DNA from: Deltaproteobacteria bacterium
GTDB lineage: Bacteria; Desulfobacterota; DSM-4660; Desulfatiglandales; Desulfatiglandaceae
Direction: 5' to 3'
NCBI GenBank assembly: GCA_019310785.1
Contig: JAFDDR010000005.1
Location: forward strand, 1 to 39,616
DNA length: 39,616 bases
A program made the translations under genes and the position numbers. The notes beneath the pieces were generated by a model. The model was given only the letters and a program-made list of their open reading frames with translations, was not told the DNA's origin and did not search any database. Below, piece after piece: positions 8,844 to 16,188 of the stretch (its first letter is position 1; every line of letters starts with the position of its first letter).

Positions 8844-8980
8844 CTGGATGCTGGTCGAAGATTCCGTCTTTAGCGGGGATAAGAAATTGGCTACATTGGT
8901 TCAGAGTATCATCAGTTAAATGAAAAAGAATTCCTTATTCCATCCAGTATCCAGAAACCAGTATAAGGAGATGAGACCGA

Positions 8981-9817
8981 ATGAGTCCAGGACTTAAATT
9001 TAAACCAAGAATAGTAGGTTTTGTATGCCATTGGTGAGGATACGGAGCTGCTGACCTGGCTGGAGTTTCCAGACTGCAATATACGCCTGAAATGAGGCTT
9101 GTCCGCGTCATGTGTTCAGGTAGAATCGACCTGAAATTTATCCTCCGAGCGTTCTCAAACGGAGTGGATGGGGTATTTATCGGTGGTTGTCGTCTCGGTG
9201 AATGTAACTATGTTACGCATGGAAATTACCATGCATTGACCATGGTGCTCCTCTGTAGAAGAATAATGGAACACATAGGGCTGAACCCGGAAAGGTTGAG
9301 GCTCGAATTTATGTCTTCCAGTGATGGAATCCGTTTCGCCGCACTGGCGAATGACTTTTCCAGGAAGGTAAAGGAGTTAGGACCCTTTGGGTCAAGTGAA
9401 GGAATAGATGAAGATGAATTAAAGGCAAAAATTGAAGAAGTTACAAAGCTAATCCCCTACATTAAGATGGCGCAAAGGGAGAAGTTAGAGTCACGTCTTG
9501 AAAACGAAGAAAAATATGAGGGATTTTTCACAAGTGACGAGATAGAAAAATTGCTCAGTGAAGTGCCCTCGTTCTACATTGATCCGGAGAAGTGCCAGGC
9601 CTGTATGATTTGCAGCAGGAGATGCCCTGTAGAGGCCATTGAAGGTGGCAAGAAGCGTATCCACGTGATTGATCAGGACAAATGCATAAAATGCGGAACC
9701 TGCTTTGAAGTCTGTCCCCCTCGCTTTGGTGCGGTGAAAAAAATTTCCGGCGAGCCTGTTCCGCCTCCTATTCCTGAAGAAGAAAGAGTTCTAATCAGGA
9801 AGAGTAAAAAGAAATGA
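8981..9817 (+). CDS. bamF: MvhD-like Fe-S subunit BamF, selenoprotein (Sec19 at in-frame UGA 9035-9037)
   Basis: ATG 8981 (after ATAAGGAG) to 9817, 278 residues with TGA 9035-9037 read as Sec19. The start RIVGFVCHW-U-GYGAADLAGVSRLQY is the MvhD/FrhD signature, where the residue after CxW is a cluster-binding Cys or Sec. Further conserved residues are C45 (VRVMCSGRID), C70 and C75 (GGCRLGEC), giving the [2Fe-2S] site. The C-terminal part is a two-cluster ferredoxin, C205/208/211/215 and C235/238/241/245. In methanogens MvhD passes electrons to HdrA; here it should pair with BamE. A 137-base gap separates it from bamE. No NADH-dehydrogenase-like bamGHI genes follow, so the electron donor is not evident here. 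Confidence 0.84.
9060..9072 (+). promoter_or_regulatory. Candidate SECIS hairpin for BamF Sec19
   Basis: CTGGA (9060-9064), loop GTT, TCCAG (9068-9072), with the loop about 28 bases downstream of UGA 9035-9037. The stem is short but perfect, and distance and a G/U-containing loop fit bacterial SECIS rules. Weaker than the BamE hairpin. Confidence 0.45.
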
Positions 9818-10023
9818 GAGGAATACTTTAAAGGGTTCGGCCAAGAATAGCTTCACAGAATTGGCGCTCAGATTCGTGTTAGATTTGATCTATCCGATTT
9901 CGCAACACCGCAGGAATAGTAGTACTATTTCGAGGATTTTGTGAATGAGGATCGGACAAAGATGACATGAAGATGAGATACGAAAATGGGAAGTTATTCT
10001 TGGGCGAGCCCTAAGGAGGTCCC
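9818..10023. other. 206-base intergenic block with a 7+1+7 palindrome
   Basis: No gene seen. It contains AATAGTA-G-TACTATT (9915-9929), a perfect hyphenated palindrome next to a short ACCGCAGG segment, and ends with the AAGGAGG ribosome-binding site of the second GNAT gene. It could be an operator or the remnant of a dispersed repeat. Confidence 0.35.
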
Positions 10024-10476
10024 ATGAACGATAGCACCATTAAAATCAGACTCATGAAGGCTGAAGATTTTGACGCTGTGGTTGCGATTGACGAAAAGAT
10101 ACTCAAGTCTCCCCGGCCGGAGTACTATGAAGTGAAGTTTGAAAAACTCTTTAAATCCAAAGACTATCTGCCAGCGTCGCTTGTGGCAGAGAAGGAAGAT
10201 GGAACGGTGGTGGGGTTTGTAATGGGGGAAATCTATATGGGAGAATTCGGTATTTTCCAGGAAGAAGCAAGCCTGGATACCATCGGTATTGATCCCGACT
10301 ACCAGCATAAGGGTATCGGTGAGCAGTTGATGAATGAATTTATGGATCATTTGAGGACTGTCGGCGTAAATAAAGTAAACACCCTGGTCGATTGGAATGA
10401 TTCTAAACTGATACATTTTTTCAGCGCCAACCGATTCAGCCCCTCCAAGACCATTAACCTGGAACGAAGCCTTTAA
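10024..10476 (+). CDS. GNAT-family N-acetyltransferase (second copy flanking bam genes)
   Basis: 150 residues, ATG 10024 with a strong AAGGAGG. It shows IRLMKAEDFDAVVAIDEKIL at the N-terminus, the acetyl-CoA-binding strand and loop IGIDPDYQHKGIGEQLM (about 86-102; QHKGIG as Q-x-x-G-x-G), and a C-terminal FFSANRFSPSKTINLERSL. Same length and motif order as the GNAT at 1205, so likely a diverged paralogue. Lysine acylation of benzoyl-CoA-pathway enzymes is known in syntrophic and related aromatic degraders, so a modifying role for Bam proteins is possible but only inferred from position. Its stop overlaps the convergent gene at 10473 by 3 bases. Confidence 0.85.
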   Translation: MNDSTIKIRLMKAEDFDAVVAIDEKILKSPRPEYYEVKFEKLFKSKDYLPASLVAEKEDGTVVGFVMGEIYMGEFGIFQEEASLDTIGIDPDYQHKGIGEQLMNEFMDHLRTVGVNKVNTLVDWNDSKLIHFFSANRFSPSKTINLERSL

Positions 10477-10898
10477 CCGGAGGTCTTCACAGCCGTCATC
10501 TCCATGACTACATGTCCCCATCCGCCGCAGGCGGGTCCCACGTCAAAACAGCCCGTCCGGTTGAAGATCACCTCGTTCGGGTCTCTCCCGTTCATGAGGT
10601 TCTCGAAAAAGGCATTGACCACAAGGAGCAGATTGGGCAGGAGGAAGTCGCAGACCCGCTCGGGCGATTCCCGGGTAAGGAGATTGCCCGTGGAATCAAT
10701 AATGATTTTCTGTCCCGGTGTATGGCCCGAATGGCAGCCCTTGGATTCGATTCCCTCAGCGAACAGCCGGTACCGGGATGCCTCCACGGCATTGTCGAAC
10801 AGGCGCTGAAATCTGGGATTGTTCTTTATGGCCTGGAACTCGGAATCCTCAAGGCCAAGTCTCTTCTGAATAATATTGATGATTCGCTCTTTTTTCAT
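10473..10898 (-). CDS. TIGR04076-like protein of unknown function
   Basis: 141 residues, ATG at 10898 behind a strong AAGGAGG on the minus strand. The N-terminal 40 residues form a helical RIINIIQKRLGL segment. The C-terminal half has conserved-looking CHSGHTPGQK (55-64), LLTRESPERVCDFLLP and GCFDVGPACGGWGHVVME (115-132), with Cys55, His59, Cys83, Cys116, Cys122 and His127 as possible metal or cofactor ligands. The pattern 'C-x-x-GH-x-xG ... FDVGPACGGWG' resembles the TIGR04076 family, which has no known function and is common in anaerobes. It converges on the second GNAT gene with a 3-base overlap and stands alone on its strand. Confidence 0.65.
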   Translation of the reverse strand: MKKERIINIIQKRLGLEDSEFQAIKNNPRFQRLFDNAVEASRYRLFAEGIESKGCHSGHTPGQKIIIDSTGNLLTRESPERVCDFLLPNLLLVVNAFFENLMNGRDPNEVIFNRTGCFDVGPACGGWGHVVMEMTAVKTSG

Positions 10899-11169
10899 GA
10901 TACCTCCTTAAAGTCCCAATATCAGTGTGTTCCCGTCTGATTTTCACATAATGCAACACATTTAGACCTATCTCTTCTTTCAAAAATCAGGACATGCATT
11001 TTTCCTGCACGGCATTCATGAGGCAATTGAGGTTATGCGACTTTTGGGAATGCACCATATACAGGTTGAAGGTGGTGATCGGAGCGCCGTGCAGAACCGC
11101 GCAAACGCAGCCGGGAATGAATTTCACCTGGATGTTGTCTTTTAATTTATTTAATGTTATACGAAAAAT

Positions 11170-11373
11170 ATGAAAGGAATATGGGTGAACAAAGCAGGAT
11201 CTTTTGATGATGCCAGGCGTTTTGAAAAAGAATACTATAAGAGATTCTCTGGCTCCCAACGCCTTGAAACCGTTCAAGTCCTTCGTGAAGCGCTTTTTAG
11301 ATCATCCGGGATAAGCTTTCGTGGAAACGGAAAAAGATTACGAAGAGTTTTTAGGATTATTAAACAAGCATGA
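11170..11373 (+). CDS. Small partner protein of the nucleotidyltransferase module
   Basis: 67 residues: starts MKGIWVNKAGSFDDARRFEKEYYKRF and ends in the basic helix GKRLRRVFRIIKQA. Proteins of this type ('IWVNK...FDxEYYxxxSxxERLExxQxLRE') often sit directly upstream of AbiEii/DUF6036-type nucleotidyltransferases. It overlaps the following GTG start by 53 bases in a different frame, which is typical for the pair and implies tight coupling. Function unproven; possibly an antitoxin or DNA-binding partner. The 270 bases upstream (10899-11169) hold no convincing gene. Confidence 0.6.
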   Translation: MKGIWVNKAGSFDDARRFEKEYYKRFSGSQRLETVQVLREALFRSSGISFRGNGKRLRRVFRIIKQA

Positions 11374-11770
11374 CGTCAAGTATTGCATTGTCGGCGCCTT
11401 TGCTTTGGCCTTTTATGCCGAACCCCGGTATACGAAAGATATTGATATCTGGATTCAAGCCAGTACCGAAAATGCCGCAAAATTATTGCTGGCCCTGAAT
11501 GAGTTTGGATTCGGCTCTTTAAACTTGAACGCAGAAGACTTTTCACACGAGGGAAATATTATCCAGCTTGGATATGAACCGGTACGTATCGACATTATTA
11601 CATCGATAAAAGGCTTGGACTTTAGCGATATCTGGAAAAATCGTGTCCAAGGGTCTTACGGCAGACAGACGGTGAATTTCATAGATCGGGAAAATTTAAT
11701 CAAATCCAAAAAGATCTCTAATCGCCCTCAGGACAAAGCCGATCTCGCTCGACTAACAGAATACGATTAA
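11321..11770 (+). CDS. MNT/AbiEii-like nucleotidyltransferase (DUF6036-type)
   Basis: 149 residues from GTG 11321. The nucleotidyltransferase fold is visible: helix VKYCIVGAFALAFYAEPRYTKDIDIWI (19-45) has the GA/GS-like turn (VGAFAL) and the D40-x-D42 metal pair, and PVRIDIITSIKGLDFSDIW supplies a likely third Asp. The C-terminal INR-like INFIDRENLIKSKK and RPQDKADLARL segments are typical of AbiEii-superfamily toxins and DUF6036 proteins. It probably transfers a nucleotide to a tRNA or protein target. With the upstream 67-residue protein it makes a candidate toxin-antitoxin or defence module. No partner HEPN gene is seen. Confidence 0.75.
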   Translation: METEKDYEEFLGLLNKHDVKYCIVGAFALAFYAEPRYTKDIDIWIQASTENAAKLLLALNEFGFGSLNLNAEDFSHEGNIIQLGYEPVRIDIITSIKGLDFSDIWKNRVQGSYGRQTVNFIDRENLIKSKKISNRPQDKADLARLTEYD

Positions 11771-11970
11771 TTCGTTGGCTTTTTTCAGCACCGACCATCA
11801 AATTTCTTTCATCGTATATCTGCTAATAGCGAAAAAGGTTCTTCAATCAATCTTTTTTCCAAAAAATCTCTCTTACCGTTAAGGGTCAGCTTCCTGCCAA
11901 CAAAACTATAACCTGTTAATTTTTTTAATAGCGTCTTCTATGAAAATCTCTAATCTTCCATTCGATTTTT

Positions 11971-12026
11971 CCGTTCGGCCTTGAGCTCGGGCCCGAAAGG
12001 CTCATGGCCGTAAGCCTGTCGAACGG
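11971..12026. repeat. Inverted-repeat element upstream of the activator genes
   Basis: CCGTTCG (11971-11977) and CGAACGG (12020-12026) bracket a GC-rich core with GGGCCCGAAAGGCTCATGGCC. The gene-free stretch 11771-12064 otherwise shows nothing recognisable. It could be a dispersed palindromic repeat or a folded leader. Confidence 0.4.
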
Positions 12027-12064
12027 CAATCGATCATCCTCAATTTAAAGGGGGTTTGATAAAA

Positions 12065-12844
12065 ATGATAACTGCAGGAATTGATTGTGGTGCCAGGAAC
12101 ACCAAGACTGTTATTTTAAAGGACGGTGAGATCATAGGCAAGGGCTCTGTCCTGACCGGTTTTGATCAGAAAATGGCTGTTAACGATTCTCTGGACCAGG
12201 CCATACAGAAAGCCGGTGTTTCAAGAGAGGACATTGGAAAGATAGGAGGGACAGGATCGGGAAAGGCCTCCATTTCCATGGCCGACAATGAGGTAAATGA
12301 CATCAAGGCCATGGCAAAGGCTGCCCATTATTTCTTTCCCAATTCCAGGACCGTTGCCGATGTGGGCGCTGAAGAAGGTCGGGCGGTCAAGATCGACGAG
12401 AAGGGAAATGTGGTTGAATTCGCCATAAACGAGAAATGTGCGGCAGGCGCAGGCGCCTTTATTGAGGCAATGGCCCGTGCACTTGAGACACCCATCGAGG
12501 AGATGGGCCCCCTGGCTTTGAAATCGGACAAAGATATCCCCATGAATGCACAGTGCGCCATTTTTGCGGAATCCGAGGTGGTAGGGCTGATCCATGCAAA
12601 GACCGAAAAACAGGATATAAGCAAGGCCATACACGATGCCATGGCCAGCCGTATTGTCTCCATGATCCGCAGGGTTGGTCTGAATGAAGATGTGGCGATG
12701 TTAGGAGGTGTGGCTTATAATCCGGGATTTGTTGAGGCCATGAAGCGCGAATTGAAGGTGGAAAAGCTCTACATCCCTGATGCGCCCGAATTTGGCGCGG
12801 CCATCGGGGCTGCTGTGGTAGCCGCGCAGGAAACTCAAAAATAG
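12065..12844 (+). CDS. BcrD/BadG-type ATPase, activator subunit of 2-hydroxyacyl-CoA dehydratase/benzoyl-CoA reductase family
   Basis: 259 residues. I chose ATG 12065 over the in-frame TTG 12056 because AAAGGGGG (12047-12054) is correctly spaced only from the ATG. It is an ASKHA-fold ATPase: phosphate-binding ITAGIDCGARNTKTVIL (2-18), GGTGSGK (61-67), and DVGAEEGRAVKI (99-110) in place of the usual GGQD, as in BcrD/BadG-type subunits. C125 (NEKCAAGAGAF) and C164 (NAQCAIFAESE) bind the subunit-bridging [4Fe-4S] cluster. It would drive ATP-dependent electron transfer to a class I benzoyl-CoA reductase or a dehydratase. The BcrA-type partner follows 93 bases on; no BcrB/BcrC catalytic genes are nearby. 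Confidence 0.82.
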   Translation: MITAGIDCGARNTKTVILKDGEIIGKGSVLTGFDQKMAVNDSLDQAIQKAGVSREDIGKIGGTGSGKASISMADNEVNDIKAMAKAAHYFFPNSRTVADVGAEEGRAVKIDEKGNVVEFAINEKCAAGAGAFIEAMARALETPIEEMGPLALKSDKDIPMNAQCAIFAESEVVGLIHAKTEKQDISKAIHDAMASRIVSMIRRVGLNEDVAMLGGVAYNPGFVEAMKRELKVEKLYIPDAPEFGAAIGAAVVAAQETQK

Positions 12845-12937
12845 TTAACAGTTATTTGTTAATCGTTCATTCAAAATCCAACACTGAATAACCAATAACG
12901 AATAACAGATAACCGGTTTTTGTTGGAGGATACGGAA

Positions 12938-13828
12938 ATGGCAGAAGAGGAAAAACAGGAATTCTGGAGGTGGACGGAGTCCAGCTGGAAAAGCCCTGAT
13001 ATTAACTGGAAAGATGCCGAATTTATTACAGTGGGTATTGATGTTGGTTCTGTCAGCTCTCAGTCGTGCATTATGGCGGATGGGCAGATATTTGCCTATG
13101 CAAACATGCGGACCGGGTCCGACAGCCCCGACAGTGCACGTAATGCCCTTAATTTTACCTTAGAGGCCACGGATATGCAGGAGGACCGGATGGATTATTG
13201 CGTAGGTACCGGTTACGGTCGTGTAAACGTTCCTTTTGCAGACCGGTCCATTACCGAGATCGCCTGCCATGCCAGGGGCGCCAATTTTATTTATGGCCCT
13301 GAAGTGCGCACAGTCTTAGACGTGGGCGGGCAGGATATCAAGGCGATCCAGTGTGATGAAAAGGGTAGGGTAACCAACTTCCTGATGAATGACAAATGCG
13401 CGGCAGGCACAGGCCGGGGCATGGAGGTCTTTTCGGATCTCTTAGGCATATCCGTCAACGAAGTGGGTGATCGATCCTTTCAATACGAGGGCCCGGAGCC
13501 GGAGGCCGTATCGAATACCTGCGTGGTCTATGCCAAGTCAGAGGCCACTGGACTGCTGCGGAAGGGTTGGACCACCGAGCAGGTCCTTGCCGCCTATTGT
13601 AAGGCCATGGCAGAGCGGATTTTTTCTCTTGTGGAGCGGGGGGGCATAACTCCCGGGTTTGCGGTTACCGGTGGAATGGCCAAGAACCGGGGCGTGATGG
13701 ATCGGTTGATGCATCTTATCAAACTTGAGAGGATGAAAACCGATTGGGATACCCAGATCGCCGGGGCTGCCGGTGCAGCCCTTTTCGGATACACCCTCTG
13801 CCGGAAAGGGAAGGGAAGGAAAAAATAA
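12938..13828 (+). CDS. BcrA/BadF-type ATPase, second activator subunit
   Basis: 296 residues. ATG 12938 is chosen over the upstream TTG 12920 because GGAGGA (12925-12930) lies just before it. N-terminal extension of about 30 residues, then TVGIDVGSVSSQS (31-43) and DVGGQDIKAIQCD (128-140) of the ASKHA ATPase fold. C154 (NDKCAAGTGRGMEVF) and C195 (SNTCVVYAKSE) supply two ligands of the bridging [4Fe-4S] cluster. The GG-QD motif missing in the upstream subunit is intact here, so the two look like a BcrA/BcrD heterodimer coupling two ATP to one low-potential electron. The 93-base spacer carries AT-rich AATAACGAATAACAGATAAC-type repeats. Cytoplasmic. Confidence 0.85.
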   Translation: MAEEEKQEFWRWTESSWKSPDINWKDAEFITVGIDVGSVSSQSCIMADGQIFAYANMRTGSDSPDSARNALNFTLEATDMQEDRMDYCVGTGYGRVNVPFADRSITEIACHARGANFIYGPEVRTVLDVGGQDIKAIQCDEKGRVTNFLMNDKCAAGTGRGMEVFSDLLGISVNEVGDRSFQYEGPEPEAVSNTCVVYAKSEATGLLRKGWTTEQVLAAYCKAMAERIFSLVERGGITPGFAVTGGMAKNRGVMDRLMHLIKLERMKTDWDTQIAGAAGAALFGYTLCRKGKGRKK

Positions 13829-14094
13829 CGAGTTAATCATTGTAAGCACTTCTCTTCAAACAGGAGAAAAAGGGACAGGCAAATAACATAATGCTATAAT
13901 CTCTCCATAAGTGATAAGAAGTAGCTTTTCGGGCAAGGAGTATAACTGAGGACTGGGGCCGGAAAGGGTGCTGATGCCGAGACGGGTGCCTTTTAATGAG
14001 TGACCCTCTTAAATAAAGATTGACATTCCTTAAAAAAGGTAATATATTTACCTCAAACATGAGTCAGCAATAACGAAAATCATGGAGAAAAGGC

Positions 14095-15195
14095 ATGGAG
14101 AACCCGTTTCGGTTTTCAGGAGTCGTTGAAGAACCCGCTTTCTGTGACAGGATCAAGGAGCAGAAGGAAATAAGACGATATATAGAGAGCTCTCAAAACG
14201 TATTGCTATACTCCCACAGACGCTGCGGTAAAAGCTCGCTCATTTTGAAAATATTCAGGGAACTCAAAAATGTAACGCCTGTCTACATCGATCTTTACGG
14301 GACGACGCATGTCGGAGAGTTTATCATATCATTTCTAAAAGGGATAAGCTCTTTAGAATCACAGATGAACCGTCTTATGAAGATGCTCCGTGAAGGGATA
14401 CGGAGTATTGGGTTGCATTTCAGTATGGACCCGATTACCGGGATGCCCACGGCATCGCCGGTTTTTAACAGGGCTACGCAGGATAAAACCATTGATGAAC
14501 TATTCGCAATGATAGAAACCCTTTCCAAAAAGAAAAAACTAGTCGTTGCCTTCGACGAGTTCCAGGAAGTTGCCGCTTATGGTGGGGATGCCTTTGAAAA
14601 GAACCTTAGAAAGTCCATACAAAAACACGACCGGATCTCCTATATATTTGCTGGAAGCCAAAGGCATCTGATCACGGAGATGTTCAATGACAGGAAACGT
14701 GCCTTTTATAAGATGGCCACAAGTTTTCCATTAGGTAAAATCGAAACGGTTGATTATACAGAGTGGGTTAAAGGGTTATACCGAAAGGCCAAGAGGAGCA
14801 TTGAGAATTCATTCATTGAGGATGTGGTGGCGTTGTGTGAAAATTACCCCATGTATGTCCAGGAGTTCTTCTTCAATCTGTGGAGGGAAAAGGAATTGTC
14901 CTTTGAACACCTTGATAGGGTAGAACGCGACATGGTGGAAAAGCGAATACCAGAATATTCTTACGTATGGGATTCATTAACTTTAAACCAGAAAAGGGCA
15001 CTGAAACTCATAGCGCGTACAGCAGGAAAAAATATCTTTGCCGCTGAGAACCTGGACAAGTCTGGTTTTAGAACGGCTTCACAAGTAATCGCTGCATTAG
15101 CGAGCATAGAAAAAATAGGAATTTTAGACAAAAATAAAGAATGGAAGATCCACGATCCGTTCTTTAGGAGATGGCTGTTGTCAGGACAAAATTAG
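14095..15195 (+). CDS. AAA ATPase of the 'archaeal ATPase' (PF01637-like) class
   Basis: 366 residues, ATG 14095. The nucleotide site is YSHRRCGKSSLILKIF (39-54), a Walker A with RRCGKSS, and KLVVAFDEFQEVA (about 147-159), a Walker B with the DE-F signature typical of STAND-like archaeal ATPases. After the ATPase core come a FAGSQRHL sensor strand (about 186-193) and a C-terminal winged-helix-like region (SLTLNQKRALKLIARTAGKN to FFRRWL). Such proteins are often mobile or defence-linked orphans with unknown targets. Its last 15 bases overlap the remnant transposase on the other strand, so it sits in a rearranged spot. Confidence 0.8.
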   Translation: MENPFRFSGVVEEPAFCDRIKEQKEIRRYIESSQNVLLYSHRRCGKSSLILKIFRELKNVTPVYIDLYGTTHVGEFIISFLKGISSLESQMNRLMKMLREGIRSIGLHFSMDPITGMPTASPVFNRATQDKTIDELFAMIETLSKKKKLVVAFDEFQEVAAYGGDAFEKNLRKSIQKHDRISYIFAGSQRHLITEMFNDRKRAFYKMATSFPLGKIETVDYTEWVKGLYRKAKRSIENSFIEDVVALCENYPMYVQEFFFNLWREKELSFEHLDRVERDMVEKRIPEYSYVWDSLTLNQKRALKLIARTAGKNIFAAENLDKSGFRTASQVIAALASIEKIGILDKNKEWKIHDPFFRRWLLSGQN

Positions 15196-15558
15196 TTTGA
15201 TTTGTTTGAATTCCTTCACGTATTCGGAAAGGCTCGACCATTTTTCCCTGAAATAGGGTATTTGCCCATCCTTCAACATCCTTGCGCGTACCTTCCCATA
15301 GTATACTGTAAACCGCTTCCTGATATCTTCATCTGAATAATCTTCTCCCGGATGCATCCTAACAAGAAGGTGAAAGTGGTTTCCCATTACACAGAACCCA
15401 AGGACCTCTGAAAAATATACCGAACTCAGGCGTTTGATAAGTTTCAGAAGGTAGTCTTTCTCAATATCTCCCAATACGAAACCATCGAGTGTAGTACGGG
15501 ATATAACATGGTACACCGTCGGTTCCCCTTTGACCACCAAACGGGCTATCCTGGGCAT
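15181..15558 (-). pseudogene. Truncated REP-associated tyrosine transposase (IS200-like Y1 family)
   Basis: 125 residues, ATG 15558 behind AAAAGGAGGAGGAG. The N-terminus MPRIARLVV...VYHVISRT and the HUH motif VMGNHFHLLVRM (about 58-69) are those of RAYT transposases. Family members usually run 200-300 residues with a catalytic Tyr in a helix after the SLSEYVKEFKQ segment; here the protein ends nine residues past that start, with KLILS, exactly where it meets the AAA ATPase stop. It therefore lacks the C-terminal half and is probably inactive. The junction suggests the ATPase segment replaced the 3' end of the transposase. Confidence 0.75.
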
Positions 15559-15606
15559 CTCCTCCTCCTTTTCTTTGCAAGCTAAAAAATCAACACCTGT
15601 TATTAT

Positions 15607-15927
15607 TTGCCTGGCACCTTACCGAGGAATAGATGTTGGGGGAGGGCTATTGGCTCAGTTGACGGTGATGGCAATATTTTGAATATCAATGGTAAGGCTG
15701 TTGGTTCGATTGATGCAGGTTGTACTGTATTCAATGCCAAAAAGAAAAAAATTGGGAAAGTTGATACCGACGGGAAAGTCCGTAACCAGTCCGGGACCCT
15801 TCTCGGCTCAGTTAATGCCAATGGCGACGTATTCAATCGGAACGGCAGCAAAGTCGGAAGTGTTGGAGCATTTGGAAATATTGTGTTGATTGGAGGGGCC
15901 GCTCTGTTGCTTCTTTTGAAGCGATAA
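15607..15927 (+). CDS. Small protein of five 17-residue G-S-V-x-A-x-G repeats with a C-terminal hydrophobic tail
   Basis: Up to 106 residues from TTG 15607; no good start or ribosome-binding site is visible and the first 13 residues look non-native, so the 5' end may be missing. From residue 14 the chain is repeats with spacing 17: AIGSVDGDGNILNINGK, AVGSIDAGCTVFNAKKK, KIGKVDTDGKVRNQSGT, LLGSVNANGDVFNRNGS, then a fifth partial copy. It ends with IVLIGGAALLLLLKR, a candidate membrane anchor or signal. The regular G/V/D/N pattern suggests a beta-solenoid or propeller-like surface protein. The gene lies directly after the transposase remnant. Function not assigned. Confidence 0.5.
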   Translation: MPGTLPRNRCWGRAIGSVDGDGNILNINGKAVGSIDAGCTVFNAKKKKIGKVDTDGKVRNQSGTLLGSVNANGDVFNRNGSKVGSVGAFGNIVLIGGAALLLLLKR

Positions 15928-16053
15928 ACCCTAAAGAACAGCAAGTGATTATGCGGATTCAATGTTGTTTCAACCCTTCCGAACCGTTTTTGGAGGAAAG
16001 GAGGAATTCCCACTTGCAAGTGCCCCATTTTTTGTTTGTGGATGGGCACTAAG

Positions 16054-16182
16054 AGGCCGTCTGAGAATGGGTTTTTATGTCATTTCGACCGAAGGGAGAA
16101 ATCCAAAACTGACGCATTTTCAACACAATATGATTTCTCGCTACGCTCGAAATGACAGCTTTGGTGAGTTCTCGGACAGCCT
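16054..16182. repeat. 129-base MITE-like inverted-repeat element
   Basis: Outer arms AGGCCGTCTGAGAA (16054-16067) and TTCTCGGACAGCCT (16169-16182) pair with two mismatches. Inner arms GTCATTTCGACCG... (16079-16103) and ...CGAAATGAC (16131-16155) pair over 25 bases with three mismatches. The right edge CTCGGACAGCCTCCTATG recurs exactly at 30827-30844. It sits just downstream of the cyclase gene and fills most of the gap from 15928. Confidence 0.65.
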
Positions 16183-16188
16183 CCTATG

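Noticed and set aside
10512-10940. 142-residue plus-strand frame opposite the TIGR04076-like gene
   Set aside because: The minus-strand gene has a strong ribosome-binding site and conserved Cys/His motifs; the plus-strand frame has none.
10987-11277. 96-residue minus-strand frame
   Set aside because: It overlaps the small partner gene and has no recognisable domain or ribosome-binding site; a degenerate fragment is possible but not supported.
15607-15927. CRISPR-like or tandem DNA repeat
   Set aside because: The period is 51 bases and translates to a 17-residue protein repeat; the DNA copies are too diverged and there are no spacers. No CRISPR array is seen anywhere in the window.
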